Of a DNA stretch of 64,000 nucleotides, positions 1-12,909 are shown one piece after another (position 1 is the stretch's first letter; each line of letters begins with the position of its first letter). The notes below the pieces were generated by a model, which was given only the letters and a program-made list of their open reading frames with translations, had not been told where the DNA came from and did not search any database. Origin of the DNA: Epiperipatus broadwayi (Eukaryota > Onychophora > Udeonychophora > Euonychophora > Peripatidae); assembly GCA_028023455.1 (NCBI GenBank), contig JAQFVV010000501.1:1-64000 (forward strand), written 5' to 3'. A program made the translations under genes and the position numbers.

Positions 1-3000
1 GTAATGTTTCACTAACTTTACAGTAACCTGCCAGTGGATTCTATCGAAATATAATAGGAGTTTTCAATAGAAAATGGATAGATTCTTAAAACCAAGTTGT
101 AAATTTTATAATATTCCAAATATGTTAATGTTATTCGTTGATATAGTTTATATATCGTATCACTATGAAAACTGTTTTCGTGCGTATAAAATCAATGAAA
201 GGACATTGTGCACAGAGTTAATGAAGATAATGGAAAATAAAAATAAGTATTATTCATATAAGAATAAATGGACAAAAGGAATTTTAATATTGAAATAGTT
301 TGAATTGCTTTCTTTAAGATGACTTGAGAAAATACTCTAGAAAATAGTTAAAGATCGAAAGTAGTGTATATAAAATAATAATGAATGAAAGTGAAGTTTA
401 CCAAGGAAAACACTTGCCTAAAGAAAAAAAAAATATGTTACAGAAGAGAAATATAAAATATTGGATCCATGGAAAACGCAATTGGTACCGTAATTATTAA
501 ATAATTGTAGTTTAACTAGAAATAAAGATGCATCAACGCGCCGAGGTAATATTCACCAGAACATTAAAAAGCTTCGTGGGATAACTAAATAAAATGTTTT
601 CTAATAATTTTGGATTAAACACTAAAACTAAAGATCGTCTAAACAGTTTATTAAATGAACTAATTTATTTAAAACTTTAATAAGCAGAAAGGAGAACATT
701 CGGACAAAAGAAGAAATAATAAATATTATGGGACTAACCAAGATTTACCGTCAGAAAAATATGTGATTATGGTTTGAATTATTTTCTTTACTAATCTAAG
801 TTAAACATTAAGTTTTAGATAGCGATAGGGAAAACAAAATACATTAATTCGTAATATAACATTATATGAAATAATATGTTTTGATTTTGAATTTTAAAAT
901 AAAATTGTATGTATGTGGAAATTTGTATATTTGCGATGCTCGAAGAGAAAGAAGCCTACTACGAACTCTGATAGGAAAATAAAGATTGTTTTTGGTAACA
1001 TTTATAATTATTAATGATATATAATGTATGTCTTATTTATTTAGATCAGCTGAGAATCGAATGAATGTAGCGCAAAAGTTTTATTGTTATTATTGTTGTA
1101 AAACGCATTTTGAAAACAACACTCTAAAACATTTTGAGATGTGATTAGATTTTTAAAAATATGCCTACGATAATCATTTTATGTGTTATTAATATAGTTC
1201 AATATAACCGATGGTTATGTGATATTTTCTGTTAATTTTCCGATTGGGATATTTAAATGTTATTTTAACAAAATGTAGATGTTGAACCTACAGTGTAATA
1301 AAGCAAGACAAATTGTTCTTATGGAATAGGGAAATGTTTTATATTAGCGAATTTTGTTTATTGTTTTAAAAAGTAGTTAGTATTTTATCGATGTTGGATA
1401 CAGTAAAAATCTCGAGAGATAGTTTGGGTAGTGACTTGGTAGTACGTGGTGATTCGGAAACCAAGAGGATGTATTAAAAACTAGGATGCTACAGGGAGTG
1501 AAATAATAAGTAGTTTTAGATGTTAATCAGCGTAGTTAACAAAGCCCTACAACTGTTACACATGTTGTCTTGGACAGTGGTATTTTATATATTTCTTGTG
1601 AGTCGTACTAGATGTTTGGTAAAGCTGAGTAAATAGCTGCCACATCATGCTTATCGCCAAGGTTATTAGACAATAAATGTCGGACCTATTCACACTGTTC
1701 CATACATTTTTGAAGTATATTGCAGATAAGTTATCTATCTATCTTCCCAATATCCTATACATCTTTCGCTATCTTTATCTGTATTTCTTGCAACTACATC
1801 GTTATATGATAAGTCTATTAAAAGGGAAACAATAGATATTTTAGAATGTATGTCATGCTATTATTTGGAATAAGAATAGTTAAGTATTAACGAAGAGTAG
1901 ATTATGATTATTGAAAGGAAGATGCAGATATCCTAAGAAGGGAAGGAGCTAGAGAATTATTTTAATTCTTTTTTAAGAAATGAACTATAATTTTATAAAA
2001 GTATATCCAAATAGAAATATACAAAAATATTAAATATAATTTCACGTTTTCTTATTGTTAATTATATTTTAAAAAATATAAGTATTGCATATTTAAAAAA
2101 TACAATAACATTCGATAATTATAGTATATGTGAAACTGTAACAGGTGATAATGAAACCCGTGTTATAGTATTATACATGAGTATGATTTATGGAATAAAC
2201 GTATTATAGTTTACGAGCATTGGAGAACAAACGTTAAAAGTAATAATAATATTTGAATACATATGCGGAGTGACTTATATAAAGTTACAAGAAAATGTAA
2301 TTTTCTTTTAAAAACCATATTGATTGTAAAATTATGATGTTATAAATGATGTTTATCCACATAGATAATTTATAATACAGTAACTTTAATATTAAAAGGT
2401 AAAGAATGGTGTTACCCATAAAATAGTTAAAATAAGTGATATGATAAATCTAATGAGAAATAAATAAATAACTTTTAAAAGGCATAATAAGTTTAATTAA
2501 CGATAAAAGAAATATAAATGTGTATAATTCAGCTATTGTAGTGTAAAGAAAATGAGGATATCCCTTGTAAATAGATGTAGATGGATTTGTTTGTTTTATT
2601 TTTTTTTTTTTATTGATGTTAATAAAATTTTAAAATTTGTTTATTAAAACTTGTGTCTGAGTTTTGTTTTCTCTACATCATTGCATGAATTCACAGGGTA
2701 TGTTCACAACCATTAAACTAAGTATATGATTGTTTGCACAAAAGATAAATAGAGAAGTATGTTTAATCTTAAATATTTATTGATGTTCTTGTAATTAAAT
2801 AATTATAAAATTGCATTGTGTTACTGGTCATCAATCCATTATCATAATATTTTGCTAAATTGTATGCTATTAGTTGCCACTTGCTTTATTTATCAGATTA
2901 TCTAAACACTGCCACTTATTAATTTATTTTAATACTTAAAGATAAAAAAAGGAATATTAGATTATTAACTAATTTATTACGGTTATAAATTTGCGATGAA

Positions 3001-3300
3001 AGAAAAGCTGTACTAGTTGGATTAAGCAATGAAGATTGTGATTATTATTGTTTTATTATTAATCTAATTTCAGAGTAGTAGATTATGACATAAAATCCCT
3101 TATCATATTTTGCTACCATATGTTTATTAACATATGAATAAATTTAAGAACCTGAGATTATTTCATTTGAGCTAGATGATTACTATTATTATTATTAGAG
3201 ATAAAAGATTAATACTTTAATTGTTAAATGAGTCTTAGTGATTAGAAGTTGCGGAAGTCATAAGAATACTATGTAGTTATTATGTGTAATAGTAGTATAA
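1..3300. other. AT-rich region without recognisable gene
   Basis: I see no gene here. Stops are dense in all frames. The longest ORF (74-298, 74 codons) is low in complexity and matches nothing I know. Features are limited to homopolymer runs (for example a T run near 2600) and short ATT/ATA runs. Distant exons of a large-intron gene cannot be excluded without transcript data. Confidence 0.6.
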
Positions 3301-3559
3301 GGGGGGATAGTGTTCTTATGCCATTGAGGTGGTATCCTGTAGGATATTGTCTCAATGTAATCTACCTTGTCACCAGTATTTCCACTTCTAGTCTCATGAA
3401 TTCCTGAATATTTATTTGACTTAGTTTAAAACAGAACCTAAGTTAATTTTAAGAAACTTGAGCTAGTAAAGCATTTAATTGAATATTTCATTAATTATTA
3501 GAGCTAGAACCCGGTTAGGTGATTTTCACTATATTATATTTATTTTGGGGGAAGTGGAG

Positions 3560-3684
3560 ATGCGGGAACGGGGCGGTTAGATTGGCCTGATGTGTTAGAA
3601 AAGGGCAGATTGTGGCCCTCAACATGATTGGCCTGAGGTGTAGTGGAGCTACACATGATGACAAGGGCAGAATATATATATATA

Positions 3685-3720
<36 letters not shown>
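3560..3720. repeat. Degenerate ~60-bp tandem repeat ending in (TA)n
   Basis: Two imperfect units share the words ATTGGCCTGA and AAGGGCAGA (first unit about 3583-3610, second about 3627-3670). They are locally GC-richer than their surroundings. The second unit runs directly into a (TA)n tract with an interspersed GCATATA (3671-3716). The ORFs through this stretch on the minus strand are translations of the TA run and are not genes. Confidence 0.6.
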
Positions 3721-3724
<4 letters not shown>

Positions 3725-3739
3725 CTACTATGTTGTGTG

Positions 3740-5270
3740 CCATGAGACATAACTGTCTTATTATATGTATACAAACAGCTTAATTTCTTTGTTACATAAA
3801 ATAATTTACTGTCTAAGAGAAACTACTCACTTTTTTGTTTCTTTTAATTAATTTACATAAACATTTGAGCCATGCACTATGCTATATTTTGTTCCAAGCC
3901 TCCCTCATGATCAGTGTATATATGTTTTTTTGATAAACCATGATTAGAATGGAATACATCTTGTTTATTCAGCTGCAAATGTGCAGTACTTTTCAATACA
4001 CAGGTATATATATATTGTGCCAGGCATTATCAAATGTCCATGCATAAAATCTGCTGTAAAAACATTACAGCAGATACACATGCAAATTTATATATATTAA
4101 GCAAACAAAAAATATAAATGTGCTACATTAGTAATGGAAGTGGGGACTGAGCATTAGAATACCCACACACACCAATTTAAAAATATTGTACACAAATACA
4201 CTTATAATAAACTGATGTATTTTTTTTATTGTTTTGTATACTTTCAGTAAATGTCATTTTATGTATTTTGCTTTTCTCTGAAAAATTCAAATAGAGAAAA
4301 GCAATCTTTATTGAACAAATGGATCACATGTTGGAACGTATTAGTAAAATAAATAATTAAAGCAATTTTTCCAACATACTTGTATATATATTTTTATTTT
4401 TTTAATTACTTTTCTAAAAACTAATTTTATTCTGTAAGCAAAGAATGTTAATTGCTTTGGCAAAAATCTGACTAAAAGCATCTGAAGGAAGTGGTCTGAG
4501 TATTCAAGATGGAAAGTAATCATTATATCAAACCCTAAAATGTAGAATTTAATCAGAAAAATTAGAAAGGAATGTTATAATCTAAATGATAAGGTAAAAT
4601 AAAAGGGTTAGCTGATTCATACTTCTCAGGGGGGATACCTAAATTGGTTCTTGTGAGTGGGGTGATAGGTTTTAGTCAGTGCTGTGGGATTCATTTTTTC
4701 TTTGGAATTCATTCTGGCCAAGTCGTTCACTACTTTGGTTCCAGATTTTTCAATCATCCAGCCACTTAAAGATTCATATATGGACCAGACTATTACTGAT
4801 ATTCTTAAGAAGAAATCCATTGTACAGTTCTTTTAAGAACTTTTGTCTTGTGGATTCGAGTAACCATTTGAAACAGCAGATAAAAATTTAATAATAATCA
4901 TAATTATTAAATATACAAAAAAAAAGAAAATATGAAGCAATCTGCTAGTGGTTCCAGTAAAATTACTGTGGGGTAGACAACCAGCCAGTGCACCACCCTT
5001 TCTCTGTCCAAATCACCAAGATGTGATCACGCCAGTTCCAGTTGGTCATGCTGATGACCCAAGGCTGCTTTGCCTATGCCTGAATGAGATGAAATCTTCA
5101 CTGTACAGCCACTTGACTTGAAGCCCACTCAAATCCAGTCAAAAGATGAAGGTACCTACATAAGTTTATTTTACAAATATTTTATTAATATTGAAATAAT
5201 TAACTCTGATATTTCTGATGAAATATATTATTATTATTTATTATTATTAATCATTTTAAAAAAAAGAGAG
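3740..5270. other. Unassigned stretch, no gene recognised
   Basis: AT-rich DNA. Two patches (4620-4830 and 4960-5110) are slightly GC-richer and have the look of old dispersed repeats, but neither has a second copy in the window nor a protein match I can name. The word CTGATGA at about 5050 is not followed by a GAAA at hammerhead spacing. Confidence 0.5.
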
Positions 5271-5271
5271 A

Positions 5272-5404
5272 AAGAGAGAATTGTCTCTCGCATATATATA
5301 TATATATATATTGGATTTATGGTTATTACACGCTTAAGAGAAAGAGAGAATTGTCTCTCGCATATATATATATATATATTGGATTTATGGTTATTACACG
5401 CTTA
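5272..5404. repeat. Tandem duplication (~65 bp) carrying (TA)n
   Basis: Two nearly identical adjacent units each consist of GAGAAAGAGAGAATTGTCTCTC, a (TA)n run, and TTGGATTTATGGTTATTACACG. They differ mainly in the number of TA repeats. The GAGA...TCTC part can pair with itself. Confidence 0.85.
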
Positions 5405-5534
5405 ATGATACAGCTTTTACTTAAATCTGTTAATTCGTGTTTCTATGCCTAATTCTAGTATTTTCAGCAAAGGTTGCAATTACTTTTTTTTTATTACTGC
5501 TTGTTTGTTACTCCTGAAAATTGTCATACATAAA

Positions 5535-5790
5535 TATACATGTGTATATACATGCACACACACTTGTAATATTCGGTAAATATGACACCTTATGTTGAGT
5601 GTCGAAAATGTATTTTTCTGTATATCCTCATAAGTTATTTTTTGTCACTGCTGCACCTTATGATGAGTGCAAAAAGGACTTATTCATTGTAAATTCCTGT
5701 AAGCAAGTCCACTAATAACTTTATATTTAGAATAATAGTAAGTGTATAATTGTGCTGCACGTATATACATGTATAAGAATTTATCATAAA
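5535..5790. mobile_element. MITE-like palindromic repeat, copy A
   Basis: A non-coding element of about 245 bp. It opens with TATACATGTGTATATACATG and closes with a near-complementary block ending CGTATATACATGTATA. A diverged second copy lies at 37.70-37.96 kb. Inside are short hairpin-forming blocks of the form GACACC...GAGTGTC and GCACC...GAGTGC. A further related block (GCACCTCATGTTGCATGC) sits just downstream at about 5807. The terminal inverted repeats and dispersed copies fit a non-autonomous DNA transposon, but no clear target duplication is seen. Confidence 0.6.
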
Positions 5791-5799
5791 AGGCAAATA

Positions 5800-6740
5800 G
5801 ATACAGCACCTCATGTTGCATGCTATATGGTATTTGAGCTAACGCAACCTTGTTGACATGTTGTAAAATATAAAATTAGAGAAATATTTCATAGTGCAAA
5901 TATACGTATGCATAGTTGTTGGTTTTTTTATTATATTTACTATCAATAAAAAAGGTTTTAAAGTCCTGAATAGAAGTGTATGCCTGTATGACTGAAAATC
6001 TTTTATACGTGAAATATATATCAAATCACACAAGACATAACATTTCTTCAGGGCAAAAATTTCAGACCACTTACATTCTTTATGAAACCTTGTAAATAGC
6101 TTTAAGGGTTTATATATTTTCTTATTCATTTAAAAATTGTATTTATATATTTATCCAGTTCAATGCATCAAATACATATATGGGTTTGTAATAATTAATT
6201 ATTTAGTATTTTTTATTATATCATTATAAGTATGAAACGGTGGTGGGTAGCTGGGATTAAATAAATATTTGATCATAATATTAAATTGGTTTCGTTTTCG
6301 TATTATTATTTATTTGATAAAACGTACTCTTTTCTTATCAATCATGTACCTATAATAACCATTTAACTTACCCATTGAAGACCCTAGATGTAGAGTACTG
6401 AGCTAGCCACATGGGATATCGCTCTTCCAGGATGTTAAATCTTATTCTTATGCTCCGCTGGACATATGGTATTGCACATCCTTCTAGTAGGGGCGAAAAT
6501 TCATTTTTTATTCTTTTCTAGGAGTGGTGCACAAAAGATATTTTGTAAATAGACTTTTTAAAGGTGTGTACTTGCCATTGGTCCTAAACATTTGGGCATT
6601 CAAATAAGACATTGACTAAAGGGGTTTTTAATTGGCAAAGTCCTGTCAATTCACTCTTTCTGTTAGTTTAGCTGGAAGTACCAATATATATGAGTACAGA
6701 CAATCGGCTAAATTGGTATCCATTTTTTCCCCTGTTAAAT
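5800..6740. other. Unassigned stretch, no gene recognised
   Basis: AT-rich non-coding DNA. The minus-strand ORF at 5839-6129 lacks any recognisable motif. The block 6370-6560 is somewhat GC-richer, with no identified homologue in the window. Confidence 0.5.
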
Positions 6741-6828
6741 CTTGATGACTTCATTCTCAGTGCAAGATTAGGAGCAGAATTCCACAGGGAAGTATGGTCC
6801 GGTACAATATATATATATATATATATTG
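6740..6828. repeat. Possible LTR end abutting (TA)n
   Basis: The words AGGAGCAGAATTCC and TCCGGTACA run into (AT)n at 6806. The LTR at 38.48-40.28 kb ends in GGAGCAAATCCGGTACA followed by (AT)n. This may be the 3' edge of a related, heavily decayed LTR. The resemblance is short, so this is tentative. Confidence 0.35.
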
Positions 6829-6839
6829 CGAAGGAAGCT

Positions 6840-9280
6840 TAAGATCACACCCACAAAGTTTTGCTGGAACACTCTTAAAAATATATAAATGTATAGGTAG
6901 TTATGACAGTGTACTAATTGTATATTAAATACTGGGAATGATAGGTCATTTACAGTAAAATCACATATATACATATTAGTAATAAAATTCTAGTGTTTAA
7001 TACAAGAAATATATAAACATTGATAAAGTTTATATAAATTTATATATATATGTTTACAATTATATTGTGTTGATTATAATAAATATAGACAATGACTTAA
7101 ATGGTAAAAAAACACTTATACCTATAAAAAAAATCAAGTATTGTACTAAATTACGAATATAGGGAGGAGATAATAATATTATTAACATTTTATTATTTAT
7201 TTTATTTTTTCAAATGAATCTATAATTACAATATTTTTTATAATGCAACAATAGGCACATGTTGCAATTAAAGAATGGAAATGATGCTGGGTATTAAAAG
7301 GAAAACAATTAAAAATCATTCTTTTTTATTATTGTATGTTTGACATGAAAAGGCAGTTTTATTGAAGCAGTTATTTTAATAACATTTTTTACAAAATGGA
7401 CATTTTTAAAACCAGTGTCTCAACAAATATTAATTTTTTTCTATTTATTTCCCATTTAAAAAAAGAAAAGGTTAAGGAAGCAAATAAAAGATTCTTATAC
7501 CAGCTAAATAATCAGATAAGTGTAAAATAACTTATAAATTTAAAAAAAATATAATTTTTTTAAAGAAATTAGAACGGTTTATTCCGTTAAAAGTTTATAT
7601 AGCCAATACTGAAAACAATAAATAGCTGTATTCTATATTTTTTTTATTAAATGCGAACCACATATATATATAAACCTAGTTATATATTGCAAAATATGAT
7701 ATATTTTGGCTAGAACGATTGTCTTTAGGTGGAGCATTTATCCACTATAGCTATGTGAAATTAACATCTGTCTACGTTTAAGTGCCTGATAAGCTGGGTC
7801 CATGCAGGATGAAAATCTACATGAGGAATAAAACAAAATCACCCACTGCCAATATAAATATGTTCAGAATGTGCTATTCAAAATCAATAAGGAGTTTCCA
7901 ACATTTATAATAAAAAAAATGCATAAATTGTAAGAACTGTTATGTAAGAAGGACTCTGAAAAATAAGTATGCCTGATCATATCGATTCATGAAATATTGT
8001 AAATATTATGATTTTTTTCTTTTGTATAGATATATCTTTTTTTTAAAAATTTATTGGCTCAGTCTTATATTTTGGAAGCACTAATGTTTTAACTCAACAA
8101 TTTGGAACAGTCCATGTAAGAAAGTGTCAAGAGAGTGTGGGGGGGGGAGTCTGATTTTTTTTTTATTTTAATAAAATTTAGGTAATTTTCTGCCAAAAAT
8201 ACTTGATTTTCCTCTATGAATATGAAATTGAGTGTTCAAACTGAATACTTAAATGGTAAGAGTTTTTCTCTTTTAAAATCACTAAAATAACCAATGCCAC
8301 AACATGACATGACCACTTATAGTATGTGTTATATGTTTTACTAATAGTATTCCTAATATCTTTATAATGAATAAATGATTAATACTTTTTAATTAATATT
8401 CTTTACTATTTACTTGCTTTGCTATCATATGTGTTGTTTTATTATTATATTTCTTCCATGATATATAAATATGCAAGATAATTATTTTAGATCAACCAAC
8501 TTCCACACTTAGAACTGCATACTGCTTCTGGAGTTGCACTTAAATTTCTAATTTAGTTACCAATCTCACTTTTATCTAATAAATTTTTCATTACTTTTGG
8601 ATTTATACATGTCTATATTATGTGTATCTATCATGGGAAATAGGGAATAAGCAATATTAAGTTGCTTAATTAATAATATGATAGATACTCATCATAGACA
8701 TAAAAGTTCTAAGTACAGAGGAATATATCCAAATAATTTATTTTCACTTGTAAATATATTTTTTTTAATTTTCTTTTCTACATTGATTGATAATTTGTTC
8801 TATATTTTTAATATATTTTATTTTTGTAAATAAATATTATGAAGTTTTGTTTAATTGACAAAGTCTCTCTAGTTTTGTTGATCCAGCATATACATTCAAT
8901 TCTATAACCAATATTTTACACATGCACACACACATTATTGTTTGATGAGCATGAGAGAAAAAATGTTAAATAAAGGTTATTCTTTACTAATAAATAGGAT
9001 GAGCTAATTTAGTAATTTATTAACATTTTGCATAGGTATATCCCTGTTAAGGGAGTTGAATGCGAATTCTTCCTGAGTTCGAATATCTGAGGCAACAGTT
9101 CCAAAAAAGAGTGGTGAGATGTTACATGAACTGATTTAAGTCACATGTAGATTTGATAGATAAGGCTAGTCTATTAACACTTTAATAGCCTGAAACACGA
9201 CATCGCGGTTGTCACCTTTAGATTGCTCTAACTCAGCCAATTTTTTAGTTACATTGATGAAAAATACCCGTATTAAAGCT
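6840..9280. other. AT-rich non-coding stretch
   Basis: No gene seen. It contains homopolymer A and T runs, a G9 run at about 8140, and a few short TA runs. The last ~280 bases, just beyond the LINE 3' end, are somewhat less AT-biased and may be the pre-insertion target region. Confidence 0.55.
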
Positions 9281-9547
9281 TAGATGTGATGTGATGTGAT
9301 GTATTATGGCTTCTCCTTAAACGAAGTCAAGAATATCTTAGCAATTATGCCCAGATAAATCTGTTAGCCACTTTCTTTTACATTCCCCACTCTAAATTTA
9401 CCCACAATCTGCTGTATCGCATTTGCACAACATAATTTTTGTCAACTCTATGGCCTTTATATCTAAATCCCCCTTATCTTTTCCCAAACCCAGCATAAAA
9501 ACCAATAATTCACTTTCTGTATAATCACTCTTTTCATATTTATTTTT

Positions 9548-11746
9548 TCACAACTTCATTATATGTACCCTTTCTGTTTTCAAACATTTACATTCAATTA
9601 ACAAATGCCTAATATTTTCAATTCCTTCCTTACATAATTTACAAAATAAATCACCCATATTTTTCCATTTACATGTATATTCTTTTGTAGCTAAAGATCC
9701 CGTTCGAGCCTTAAACAATAAACTACTTTCCTTACTATTATCATAAATTAACTCACACCTAATATTCTGTTTATTTCTATATATATTTAAACTCTTTTTA
9801 CTCTCCATACTATTTCTCCATCTCTCTAACTCCCTAGTCTTTATTAATAAATTTATTCTTTTATCCCATTCCTTACTACTATAACACTCAATAATCCTCT
9901 TAACACAATCATCCCATCTTTTGTACAAATATACTGATATAAATTCTTTATCCAAATCTTTTGCATAGCGCATTACCTTTCTCACCCATCTTGTTACCTG
10001 CCCTTTACTCATAACCCAATTAAATACTATTTTAGCTATTCTTTTATTATCCATAAACTGCAATCTACCAAACATTTTCATTTTACTTTTTGCATCTCTC
10101 ATATGAAAACTTGACCATCCCATTTCTCCTTGAATTGCCTCCCTTGCTGTCCATACTTCTGCATCCAATGCATGTCTTCCTACTTCCCTTTGAGCTTTTT
10201 CTAAATAATCTAATATCTTTTTACTAACATATAATGCATCATTACCATATGTTAACCCTGCTACTGCAACTCCTTTCCATATAATTCTAGCTACATCATA
10301 TTTATTATATGAAAATACTGTTAATTTCTTTATCAATCCCTTTCTTTTCTTTGCTTCATTTATCAATTTTTTCTCCCATTCATCCAAATAATTTTTCTGA
10401 TTACTTAAAATAATTCCCAAATAACTAAATCTATTCACCACACTTAACTTAATATCTCCCAATAAAAATTCTACATCTTCTCTTTCCTCAGTATTAACCA
10501 TCATTATATTTGATTTTTCTTCACTAAATTTAATCCCCATCTCTTTACCCACCCTTGCACATGTCCTCAACATAACTTCCATATCTTCTCTTTTTTCTGC
10601 ACACAAAAATATATCATCTGCAAAAAAAAGACCTGACAAAATATATACTCCCTTACTACCTATTAACGGTATCTCTATCCCTCTTCCTAATCTTTTTATT
10701 GCTCTTTCCATTTCACTCAAATACAACACAAACAAAATTGGTGACATAGGGCATCCTTGCCTTAGTCCCACACCATTTTTAACTTTAATTGATTCTATAT
10801 TCTCTAATTGATATATATAATAATTATTTTCATATAATTTCTTAATAATATCTATTAAAGCTTCATCCATTCCCAAATTTGCTAAACTTATCCATGATCT
10901 ATTTTTATTTACTCTATCATATGCCTTCTCTATATCTATAAAACTCATATATAACTGTTTATCTGCATTCCTACTCATATCCATAAGTTGTGTAACTACA
11001 AATAAACTATCTCCTATACTCTTATCTAATCTAAAACCTCCTTGCATTTCACCCACTACATTATTCCCTTTCATCCATTTTACAACTTTACTAGCCACCA
11101 TATATGAGAAAACTTTATATAAAACTGATGTTACCGCTATCGGTCTATAATTATTCAACTTTCTATGATCCTTACCCTTTCCTTTAAATAATAACCTTAC
11201 TCTTGTATTACTCCAACTACTTGGGAAAACTCTATTCTGGGCCATTTTATTAAAACAGGATAATAACTTTACTTTTGCCCTATATCCTAAATTCATTACC
11301 ATCTCTGCTGCCCAACCATCTAAACCTCTTGCCTTCCCACTTTTCAATTTCTTCTCTACCTCATTTAGTTCATTTTCTGAAAAACTAATATTCCCATTAC
11401 TATATTCTTTCATATTTTCTAATATTCTATCATTCACATCTAACATCTTTTCTATATTCATTACATAACTATTTAAGATTCTCTTTAAATCTTCTCTAGA
11501 ACTACACTCAGTTCCCTCATCATCTAGTAATACTAACTCTCTCTCCCCTAAATTTCTCCTTGTAATATAATTCCAAAATTTTTTACTTCCATCTCTTCCA
11601 CTTTTATTAATATCCTCCAACAATTTACTATTCAATTTCATTCTCTCTCTATAAATATCTATTTTAGCCAACTTCTTCTTTTCTAAGTACTTTTCCCATT
11701 TAGCATTAATATCTTTTTCACTTTCCTTATTCTTAATAGCACACAT
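9548..11746 (-). pseudogene. LINE ORF2: reverse transcriptase and C-terminal zinc motif
   Basis: A 732-codon open frame encodes the polymerase part of ORF2. In order: a lysine-rich linker; the RT fingers with GLDGW (141-145), LLFKGKG and NYRPIAVTS (199-207); GGFR; the first catalytic aspartate in FIDIEKAYD (D271); GLRQGCPMSP (327-336); and the catalytic FADD (375-378). A thumb region follows, then a C-terminal CxxC-x8-H-x4-C motif (C702, C705, H714, C719) typical of this LINE group. All catalytic residues are present. The first codon is not a natural start: the frame is reached from the endonuclease frame only through an indel near 11750. The family is best placed with CR1-like LINEs because of its ORF1 and tail; the exact clade is not certain. 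Confidence 0.93.
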
Positions 11747-11915
11747 ATTTTCTACATGCTTCTTTCCTTTCTTTTACACTTTTACTAATTTTAATTTTTT
11801 TATTACTTTTATTCTTTTCAATATTCTCACCTAAAACCCTATTTGCAACTTTTTCTACTTCCTTACACCAATCCTTATACTCATCCCCAACCCACTCTTC
11901 CATTATTTCTTCAAC

Positions 11916-12365
11916 TTATATTTTATACTCTTCCAACTTATTCTTATCATTTACTCTCCATCCACATCTTTCACTATTATGTCTACTTTTATTTCTATTC
12001 TCCATCACATTACTAACCATTTCAATTACAATGAAATTATGATCACTAGTGCATACTTTTTCTTCATTATCAAATACCTTAATTTTCCGTATTTTATTTA
12101 TTCCCTCTTTCTCTACCAATACATAATCTATTGTGTGAAATATATTATTTCTGGACCATGTGTATTGTCCCTCATAAATATTTAATAAATTTCCAATACT
12201 CAAATTCACTTTCTGACAAAAATTCTTCAAAAGCTGTCCATTTTTATTATCTACATCATCAATTTCTTCAATATGTCCATTCATATCCCCTATAACCATT
12301 ATTGTCTTCCCCTTTTCTTTAAAACTTTGTATATCCTTAACTAAACATTCGTATATGTTACTATT
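11916..12365 (-). pseudogene. LINE ORF2: EEP endonuclease, second half
   Basis: This is the in-frame continuation of the preceding fragment after the TGA. An internal ATG at 12299 opens the readable ORF. It contains VIGDMNGH (the catalytic Asp/Asn pair, D5 and N7 of this piece), TIDYV, and the closing SDH motif (S85, D86, H87), all expected of LINE apurinic-type endonucleases. A TAA at 11916-11918 interrupts it. The same frame then runs open through lysine-rich linker sequence to about 11747, where a frameshift is needed to enter the RT frame. Confidence 0.85.
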
Positions 12366-12815
12366 TCACTCCAATATAATTTGACTATCTCCAGTAGCTA
12401 TATAAACTATAGCCACCATCCATTCTTGTCTACCCAACCTTATTTCAAACCACAAGTGTTCTTGACATTTAACAATATTTAAATATTTTTTTGATATAAC
12501 ACCTATACCACCACCCCTTTTTTCTTTTTCTTTTCTATTTATACCCTGCCATACCAACTGTTCCAAAATAGGTTCTTCTTCTTCCCTTAAATGTGTTTCC
12601 ACTACTGCTAATACCTCAAGCTCTTCATTTTCAATTGTTTTATTTAATTCCATCCACTTTTCTGGTTTCCTACCACCTTGCATATTCAAAAACCCAATTT
12701 TAACAATTTCTTCTTTCCTAACTACTCTTTTATAAATTCTTTTAATTCTTTCTTCTCCATTACATTTATAAATTACTTTCTTACCATTAATTTTACAAAC
12801 CCATTCCTTCTCCAT
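12366..12815 (-). pseudogene. LINE ORF2 N-terminus: EEP endonuclease, first half
   Basis: This is the start of ORF2. The ATG at 12815 is the first in frame, although the frame stays open upstream into the ORF1 end, so translation could begin by reinitiation or frameshifting. Visible exonuclease-endonuclease-phosphatase landmarks are IGFLNMQGG (N44), VVETH (E73) and the glycine-rich GGGIGV. The endonuclease nicks target DNA for target-primed reverse transcription. The frame ends at a TGA (12366-12368). The same frame continues afterwards and holds the second half of the domain, so this is a nonsense mutation inside the domain, not its natural end. Confidence 0.85.
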
Positions 12816-12909
12816 ATCTATATTTATATCAAAATCAAATTCCTTTTGCTTACTTCTTATATTCCATCCATTCTTTTTAATAATATTACAATTTAAAACC
12901 CATCCCCCT

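Noticed and set aside
4626-4820. Minus-strand ORF with SIYESLSGWMIEKSG
   Set aside because: Protein-like for a short stretch only, no recognised family and no flanking exon signals I could support.
5048-5070. CTGATGA as a hammerhead core
   Set aside because: No GAAA box at suitable distance and no stem II.
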